Assembly (NCBI GenBank): GCA_001919995.1
Contig: MNIY01000164.1
Coordinates: forward strand, 1-18,776
Source of the DNA: Ktedonobacter sp. 13_1_20CM_4_53_11
Lineage (GTDB): Bacteria > Chloroflexota > Ktedonobacteria > Ktedonobacterales > Ktedonobacteraceae
Length of the DNA: 18,776 nt
Direction: 5' to 3'
Shown here: one piece after another, positions 14,301 to 18,776 of the stretch
Numbering within the stretch: the first letter of the stretch is position 1
Layout: the number at the start of each line of letters is the position of its first letter
Translations under genes and position numbers: made by a program
Notes under the pieces: generated by a model
What the model was told of the DNA's origin: nothing
Databases searched by the model: none
The model's input: the letters and a program-made list of their open reading frames with translations, nothing else

Positions 14301-16755
14301 GAAAGGATTGGGTATCCTGTCCGGAGCGGGCAAAAGGTTTGGAGAGGAGGTCCCGTACGGCATTCGCATTGATGGGTTCGCGTTGCACCCGGTCGGTGAT
14401 ACAGTCCATCGATGCAGTGCTTGTGCCTACATTATGAGCGAGGCGCTCTTCCATGTCTGCCTGCGTTGCGGCCAACGGACCAGTCCTGTCCCCGTGTCGT
14501 CGGTCCGGAATTTCTATCGGCGAGCGGCACTGCACGCTCTACCCACTTCCCCGTTTGATGATCCCTATGCATTGCGCTCTGCAGAACACACAGCCCAGAT
14601 TTCAGGCGTAGAAGCACGCAACGAAGAGCGTTGGTTCCAGGATCTCTTTCATGATCATCAGCACCCTGACGATTATCGTATTGACGTGCTTTCAGTCACA
14701 ACGACAATGGAAATGGGGATCGACATTGGTAGTCTTCTGAGCGTGGGAATGCGGAACGTGCCCCCAACCGTCGCTAACTACCAACAGCGAGCAGGACGCG
14801 CTGGACGGCGCGGGAGTGCGTTGGCAACTGTACTGACATTCGCACAGTTTCGCAGTCATGACCAGTATTATTTCGCGCATCCACCAGAAATTGTGAGTAA
14901 CCCACCACGCGTCCCGGCCCTCTATCTCAACAATGAAGTCATTGCACGGCGTCACGTTCGATCCTTGATTTTGCAGGATTTCTTCTATCAATTGCTGAAG
15001 CTAAGGCAGGCATCTCAACCAGGGAGCCTCTTTTCAGCGTGGGGGACGATCGCCGACTTTATCAACATGCAGGGAACCGTGCATTTACGGCGGCACCTCG
15101 CAGCAAATCGGGCTTCACTCCTTATGCGGTGCGAGCATATTGTCGATCCAGCCTTTGTCCCTCGCCTCGGAGCGTGGATGAGCGAATTAGTGGCGGAAGT
15201 GCAATCCGTCATCAACCGTGGGGAGGCGAAAGAAAGTGTCCTGGAAGAACTGATCAACGCAGGACTCCTTCCTAAATATGCTTTTCCGGTGGATGTTGTG
15301 AGCCTTTTCATTCCATCGGAAAGGCCCTCATATGATGAGATGGAGATGCTAGAAAACGATGCCATGCAGCGAGATCTCAAAATAGCCCTGGCCGAATACG
15401 CACCAGGTGCCGAGGTGATTCGAGGCGAGTTTCCCAACACCTACATCTATCGGAGCGTTGGCGTCTACGATCGGTACAACGCCAGCCCCGACTACAACCT
15501 TTCTGGCACGCTGGTAGAATGCGCTGATTGTCAATCCATTATGCTCGACAGTAGTACCAACGATGCCCCGGACCAATGCGCGGAGTGCGGTAGTTTCCAT
15601 GTGATGTCACTTCCTTACCTGCGTCCTCGAGGCTTCACAGTTGACTGCGCATTGCCAAACGTAGGACGTGAATTGTATCAGAGAGGCGGACGGGAGCGCA
15701 GTGGGTATGCCATCCCGGCGCGACTGCTCGTAGGACAAACGTCCTTCAATACGGGCAGGCCACAAGTTCCCTTTGCCCCGAACCTGTATGTCCGGGTTCG
15801 TCGAGGAGAGCTCTTTACCTGCAACAAAGGCCCGAATCCCGACTTCCCCGGCTTTATTATCTGCCCCGTTTGCGGTCGTGCTCTTGATCCGGATAATCCT
15901 GGAGCGCACCGTTATCCAGCCAGTGTTCCGCCATTTAGGGGCAGGAACACCGGGCCTCGTGCGGGTGATTGGTGTCCCAACGCGACGGACTCCCACAATC
16001 AGGTCATTCTTGGCCATCAGTTCTTTTCGGAGATTATTCTTTTAGGTATCGATCTACCGGCCACGATGGATGCTCCACTCCAACAGCCATCAGGAAGGGC
16101 GGTCTGGTATTCGTTTGGCATACTTGCGGCTAACGCCGCCGCTATTATCTTGCAGATAGACCCAGGAGAACTCCAAGTCGGTGTACGGGCTGTGCGGCGC
16201 GGGCTCAATCATCGCCTGCACGGTGAGGTCTTTCTCTATGACGATGTGCCTGGCGGAGCCGGTTACGCACGAGCAATCGAGCAGAACATGAAGGCCATTT
16301 TAGAGAAAGCGTTGGAATTGGGAGAGCATTGTGAAAACCCAAACTGCGGTGGAGCCTGCTATCACTGCATGTTTGATTATCGCAAACAGATGCTCCACCC
16401 ACTGCTGGATCGAGCGTTAGGAGCGGCCCTCCTTCGATTTGTGCTACATCGCCAGCAGCCTTCTTTGAGCCCTGCCCAAATTAGCCGTGGCGCGGACTCG
16501 CTTGCAGAATACGCACGGACAAGTTGGGAGGTGTTACCTGGGCGAGTACTTGGAGACCAATATTTCCCCTGCGTCCTTCGTGGCCAGGACGGTGTCGAGG
16601 TGGGTCTCTGGGTGATCCATCCTTTGCAGGCCCGACCAACGAGCGATGAGCGACAGGCCTTCCTGAGCGCCCACGGTTTGCGATGTGCGGTCCACACCTC
16701 TTTTGATCTTGAGCGCCGCCCTTTCTGGGTTCTCAATCATCTGGTGACATTATGA
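11317..16755 (+). CDS. druE: DruE-type giant DEAH helicase with DUF1998 and multiple zinc clusters
   Basis: This 1812-aa protein has the size expected of DruE. Helicase motifs: Walker A TGTGSGKTE (115-123), DEAH (322-325), TAS (361-363), FTDSRQEAA (725-733), TTTMEMGIDIG (motif V, about 1128-1138) and YQQRAGRAGRRG (motif VI, about 1155-1166). Cysteine pairs at 534/539, 565/567/577/580 and 668/671 precede two DnaJ-style CxxCxGxG repeats (759-766, 787-794) set between the RecA lobes. Further pairs follow at 1033/1036/1048/1051, 1402/1405/1421/1424 and 1502/1516/1519. The C-terminus is DUF1998: LYDDVPGGAGYA and Cys1672, 1677, 1681, 1684. DruE is the shared core of Druantia and is thought to translocate on nucleic acid. 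A strong SD, AAGGAGAGG (11302-11310), serves ATG 11317. The stop overlaps the next ATG (ATGA), so coupled translation is likely. Confidence 0.92.
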   Translation: MHLTPSEAFEHIKESMIEYLETAYKIAHPAIFAERGDILRQRGVVAQAPFIEATPAFPTAHKLAELEELYPQSVPPGLAALVQHGVPIDRFPLYTHQEEALLTAFGDQPNLLVATGTGSGKTESFLLPILADILREAPSWEPIADQERPGRFDLQRGWLHSRRHERRPAAMRALVLYPMNALVNDQLSRLRRILARGASPEWQKERLQGNVIHFGMYTGMSQPTGNWAYKQPRDRLAAYLEKLRQDWEKLRADLRDTGTWPRPDSTEMLCRWDIQAAPPDILVTNYSMLEYMLVRPIEARIFELTRRWLESTPAARITLVLDEAHTYTGAKGTEVAYLVRRLKERLGLPSGSPQFRAIATTASVPAGADEQLLEFISDLFGEPVSRFTLIRTGNAAQGTPTRQASSQALYAFGRFYERFSLSDPLPAIEQLASELELGPVDAQVDPQVALYALLEQNHDIDWVRQRTARRATLLDALAEECWPGLSIPEERERATAGILAAGSFARASALPDTPPLLSMRVHLFFRGIYGIWACMDPDCPAAPPLPTGVAPRPVGKLYMDPRPWCDCGARVLELFSCRHCGLLYLGGIPDSVQGSLWPWSDDLSGAREDLQQFQIFGVEAPDAHALCEYRSTRTTLSTHPHDIYARPVYPTEPAQENDVLVSQFPGQCPRCRNYREPGKDGREIIEPLRTKGPRTFSIVAEDGFRVQPRAAYGAPPNYGRKALLFTDSRQEAAQLAADLRDDHHNDLFRQLVYRVLMSCPDCSGTGQVEEKGPYIIGQEQHVLRKPCATCIGTGRHPRPQPLAFAEVRSRVIDMQLQRGINPTNGRLREYFARMNDGDAACFKEAETAFHVGLRRELSQREFALEPLGLACWRVPLPEDIGAFPQLDEDETRLFLQAVTRILATENVLLPPNPLAPWEWPEKLVKEHERSLLIWGYRKQNSEGRQAIPYNLQNKRKLGRYVIAVSEALVELGRLPNKVAAARWVNDLVTPLWNALKGLGILSGAGKRFGEEVPYGIRIDGFALHPVGDTVHRCSACAYIMSEALFHVCLRCGQRTSPVPVSSVRNFYRRAALHALPTSPFDDPYALRSAEHTAQISGVEARNEERWFQDLFHDHQHPDDYRIDVLSVTTTMEMGIDIGSLLSVGMRNVPPTVANYQQRAGRAGRRGSALATVLTFAQFRSHDQYYFAHPPEIVSNPPRVPALYLNNEVIARRHVRSLILQDFFYQLLKLRQASQPGSLFSAWGTIADFINMQGTVHLRRHLAANRASLLMRCEHIVDPAFVPRLGAWMSELVAEVQSVINRGEAKESVLEELINAGLLPKYAFPVDVVSLFIPSERPSYDEMEMLENDAMQRDLKIALAEYAPGAEVIRGEFPNTYIYRSVGVYDRYNASPDYNLSGTLVECADCQSIMLDSSTNDAPDQCAECGSFHVMSLPYLRPRGFTVDCALPNVGRELYQRGGRERSGYAIPARLLVGQTSFNTGRPQVPFAPNLYVRVRRGELFTCNKGPNPDFPGFIICPVCGRALDPDNPGAHRYPASVPPFRGRNTGPRAGDWCPNATDSHNQVILGHQFFSEIILLGIDLPATMDAPLQQPSGRAVWYSFGILAANAAAIILQIDPGELQVGVRAVRRGLNHRLHGEVFLYDDVPGGAGYARAIEQNMKAILEKALELGEHCENPNCGGACYHCMFDYRKQMLHPLLDRALGAALLRFVLHRQQPSLSPAQISRGADSLAEYARTSWEVLPGRVLGDQYFPCVLRGQDGVEVGLWVIHPLQARPTSDERQAFLSAHGLRCAVHTSFDLERRPFWVLNHLVTL

Positions 16756-17936
16756 ATAAGAATACGCAAAATACCGCGTTCAACTGGCACATTGACCGGA
16801 GAAGTCTCAGGCCCCCACGAGGACGACCTGAAGTGCCGTTCGGGCCAACAGCGATTGAAATGATACGTACCTGCGGCTTACGCGCCTGCTTTGAGATGTC
16901 ACAGGGGTATGAGCGCCGTACGGCTTACGCAGCACGTGTGGGGATCGCTTTCCATAAAACCCTCCAATCGCTCACTGAGCGTCCCATCAGTTCTGATAAT
17001 CGAAGTGAAATCATCGGTGAGGCCCACCGCCGTTTTCGCCACGAACTGGCGCTCCAAGAGGAACAAAAAAACAGCCGCCCTCGCGAACGAATGCTTCCTC
17101 ATGATGAAGAGCGGGTACACCGTGCATTAGAAGCAATTGCTTCTGAGGCGCTTCGGCTAGCAAAGCAGCTTGCAACCGAGCAGGTCGAACATGAAAACCG
17201 AGATACAACTGTAATAAACAAGGCTCATCCTGCTGAAATGGAGAGCGTCCGCGAGGACAAAGCACTGGTCGAGGTACCGGTGCAATCACAAGATGGGCTT
17301 CTCACCGGGCGAGTGGATTATGCAGAAAGGCTTCCCACCGGAATACGCCTACTTGATTATAAGTCTGTCCTGCGAGACGGACTGCCAGCGCGATATGAGC
17401 GGCAACTCCAGTTGTATGCCCTCTTGTGGTACGAAACATTTGGCGAGTGGCCAGAGGAAGCGTGGGTGACCTATCCTCTCACAGGGGCAATGCACAAGAT
17501 ATCAATTGAGCCCGAGACATGCCACCACGTTGGCAATGAAGCGCGCGCATTGATCAGGCGGTTGCAAGAAAGTTCTTCAGTGGAGGAACTTGCTACCCCT
17601 GGCGAGGTCTGTACTGTATGCGAATTTCGTCCCTGGTGTCAGCCATTCTGGGCGTGGCAGGCGAAACATCCCCACCTCTCTATAGCTCTGCAAATGGCCT
17701 CGTTAGGCTTTGAGGGAAAAATTAGGACAATAGAGCTCAAGGATTATTACTGGGTTATCACAGTGGGGTGGCGCGAGGCTGAAGTTCGTATCGTCGCTCC
17801 TCAGGAGCGCTTTCCACAGCTAAAAAAAGCTTCTCCAGGTATGCATATTCGCGTGCTCGACATGCGACTGCAGGGGCAGCGTTACCGCCCACACGCGATT
17901 GTGGCCGAGAACTCAGAGATATTTCTCGTCGAGTAA
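16752..17936 (+). CDS. Cas4/RecB-like PD-(D/E)XK nuclease with 4-Cys Fe-S motif
   Basis: This 394-aa protein carries the ordered motifs of the Cas4/AddB/RecB nuclease family: Cys41 (TCGLRAC), GIAFH with His68, Asp189 in LLTGRVDY, LLDYK with Asp202 and Lys204, QLQLY (Gln218-Tyr222), and the C-terminal CTVCEFRPWC (Cys287, Cys290, Cys296). Cys41 and the last three would hold a 4Fe-4S cluster. The enzyme class is a DNA exonuclease/endonuclease that often works with a helicase. About 85 charged residues (76-165) separate motifs I and II, and some 95 residues after the Fe-S motif form a small C-terminal domain, so it is longer than Cas4 (about 200 aa). No CRISPR array or other cas gene is present. 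ATGA overlap with druE implies equal expression and a shared function, presumably the nuclease arm of this Druantia-like system. Confidence 0.9.
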   Translation: MNKNTQNTAFNWHIDRRSLRPPRGRPEVPFGPTAIEMIRTCGLRACFEMSQGYERRTAYAARVGIAFHKTLQSLTERPISSDNRSEIIGEAHRRFRHELALQEEQKNSRPRERMLPHDEERVHRALEAIASEALRLAKQLATEQVEHENRDTTVINKAHPAEMESVREDKALVEVPVQSQDGLLTGRVDYAERLPTGIRLLDYKSVLRDGLPARYERQLQLYALLWYETFGEWPEEAWVTYPLTGAMHKISIEPETCHHVGNEARALIRRLQESSSVEELATPGEVCTVCEFRPWCQPFWAWQAKHPHLSIALQMASLGFEGKIRTIELKDYYWVITVGWREAEVRIVAPQERFPQLKKASPGMHIRVLDMRLQGQRYRPHAIVAENSEIFLVE

Positions 17937-18343
17937 TGCGAGATAAATCGATGGCTCGAATATGAAGTGGGCTGGCTTTCGTGGGATGAGAACGCAACGT
18001 TTCATAGCATGAGCGTTTCTGAGTGCAGAGTGATGTCAGACATCACCGGGGAAAATCGGCGTGTTGTCTGACAAGATAGGGGCTGTTGTCTGACACTATT
18101 TCAGGCGAAAAGCGAAGCAGTTGGGCCGGTAAGATCTCTAAGTAACCGAGAACTCGATGTGCCTCCCCACAGATCTCGGGGACGGAGTGTAGACAGTAAG
18201 AACATGACAAGAAGATGCCAGAGGTAGCGCCATAGCCGACGTATCGTCTGCCCCCTCATCTGAGCCTTATCATCTTCGGGGCAGTCAAGAGAGAAAATGA
18301 TATGTGTCGCTCTTCCCGGTGACAGGTAGCTTGAGGCCTAGTC
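17937..18343. other. Non-coding stretch after the defence genes
   Basis: Apart from the repeat cluster (18030-18095), I see no protein-like ORF, tRNA or clear terminator here. A 7-bp pair CTGCCCC/GGGGCAG brackets 22 nt near 18249-18285 but has no T-run. Composition is mixed and looks like degraded sequence. Confidence 0.4.
18030..18095. repeat. Cluster of TGTTGTCTGACA motifs, candidate transposon end
   Basis: TGTTGTCTGACA occurs at 18062-18073 and again at 18084-18095, a 22-bp period. An inverted copy with one mismatch (TGTCAGACATCA) lies at 18034-18045 and forms the palindrome GTGATGT-CAG-ACATCAC (18030-18046). Arrays of short oriented sites starting with TGT and ending in ACA are typical of ends bound by DDE transposases of the Tn7/Mu/IS21 type. 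They lie about 95-160 bp after the last defence gene. No matching full-length partner was found at the left side of the cassette. Confidence 0.55.
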
Positions 18344-18484
18344 TCATTGTATCTTGTCAACGACCGACATTGCTTTAACTACCTCAAACTGTGAAAGAAC
18401 AGGAGACGGAGCGCGGATTTCCAGAAGTGCTCCCTGTGTACCGGTTGATAAGAGCCGAATTTCCCTGACGCGGGCGTTGGGCAT
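18344..18484 (-). CDS. Possible small ORF, 46 aa, unknown
   Basis: On the minus strand, ATG at 18484 opens 46 codons (starting MPNARVREIRLLSTGT, ending KAMSVVDKIQ) with GAGAAGGA just upstream. The composition is protein-like, but there is no recognisable domain. It sits immediately downstream of a decayed monooxygenase gene and may itself be a remnant of the next gene in that old operon. Chance is a real alternative. Confidence 0.25.
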   Translation of the reverse strand: MPNARVREIRLLSTGTQGALLEIRAPSPVLSQFEVVKAMSVVDKIQ

Positions 18485-18493
18485 CAGTCCTTC

Positions 18494-18776
18494 TCAATGT
18501 TGCTGAGGCGCTTCTCCCGATATGTGGAAGCTAAAAAAAGGTTTCTTGAGAGCATTTGTCACGGCTTCAAATCCATAGGTCAGCATTGCTGTTTCGTACT
18601 AGACTTGTGCTTGAGCAAGCAGTACTCCTTTCGTTGCAACTTCAGCCAATGTGTGATGAAGGAGTTCAGCATCTCGCAAGGCCGTGTTGGCACCCTCGCC
18701 ACGAGAAGGAGGCATCGTATGGATCGCGTCGCCTAACAGCGTGACGTTTGTCGTCTGCCACGGCTTGACTGGCTCT
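18494..18776 (-). pseudogene. FAD-dependent monooxygenase, C-terminal remnant with in-frame stop, cut by window edge
   Basis: Reading in from the right edge on the minus strand gives KPWQTTNVTLLGDAIHTMPP, then SRGEGANTALRDAELL. This is the conserved GDAxHxxxPxxGxGxNxAxxDA motif that binds FAD in aromatic-hydroxylase (UbiH/salicylate-hydroxylase-like) monooxygenases. An in-frame TAG (18599-18601) interrupts the frame; the same frame then continues protein-like (YETAMLTYGFEAV) to a TGA at 18494-18496. The TAG could be a CAG-to-TAG change. The N-terminal FAD-binding half lies outside the window. It is unrelated to the defence genes and marks the flank of the island. Confidence 0.8.

Noticed and set aside
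16752..17936. CRISPR Cas4 of a CRISPR-Cas locus
   Set aside because: No repeat-spacer array and no cas1, cas2 or effector gene is present; the protein is nearly twice Cas4 length and coupled to druE.

Overview
The window looks like an accessory (defence-island) region of a bacterial chromosome or large replicon. The best guess at the host is a Ktedonobacteria-type Chloroflexota, or a similar large-genome soil bacterium. This rests on a Ktedonobacter-style IscB with a structured upstream omega-RNA region, an IS1-type zinc-finger ORF, and long genes with moderate to high GC. It is an inference, because no rRNA, tRNA or housekeeping gene is present to confirm it.

Left part (1-3007): on the minus strand an IscB RNA-guided nuclease gene runs off the left edge, preceded by about 320 nt rich in hairpins that fits its omega-RNA. 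Upstream of that, also on the minus strand, is a small ERCC4/XPF-type nuclease with helix-hairpin-helix motifs and its own rho-independent terminator. On the plus strand follow an IS1-type InsA-like ORF without the DDE catalytic half, a 16-bp inverted repeat, and a truncated tyrosine recombinase that keeps only its N-terminal core-binding domain. This is a boundary zone rich in mobile-element debris.

Central part (3022-17936, all plus strand): a roughly 15-kb, apparently two-promoter cassette. Module A starts with a 17-bp perfect palindrome over a candidate promoter. It then encodes a very large fusion of an HTH-WYL regulator, an SF2 helicase and a PD-(D/E)XK nuclease, followed at once by a large protein I do not recognise, whose N-terminal reading frame appears shifted at an A-run. 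Module B, after a 250-bp gap with a plausible promoter, encodes DruA (DUF4338), a giant DruE-type DEAH helicase with several zinc clusters and a DUF1998 C-terminus, and a Cas4/RecB-like Fe-S nuclease that overlaps druE by ATGA. DruA plus DruE identifies the Druantia anti-phage lineage. The added Cas4-like nuclease and the adjacent WYL-helicase-nuclease module do not match the Druantia type I-III layouts known to me (type I: DruABCDE; type II: DruM-F-G-E; type III: DruH-E). This composite is the most promising candidate for an undescribed defence system.

Right part (17937-18776): three copies of a TGTTGTCTGACA-like motif, two of them direct at 22-bp spacing and one inverted, resemble a transposon end. 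They are followed by about 250 bp with no recognisable gene, a weak 46-codon ORF and, on the minus strand, the decayed C-terminal part of an FAD-dependent monooxygenase carrying an in-frame stop. This is probably older chromosomal or accessory material flanking the island.
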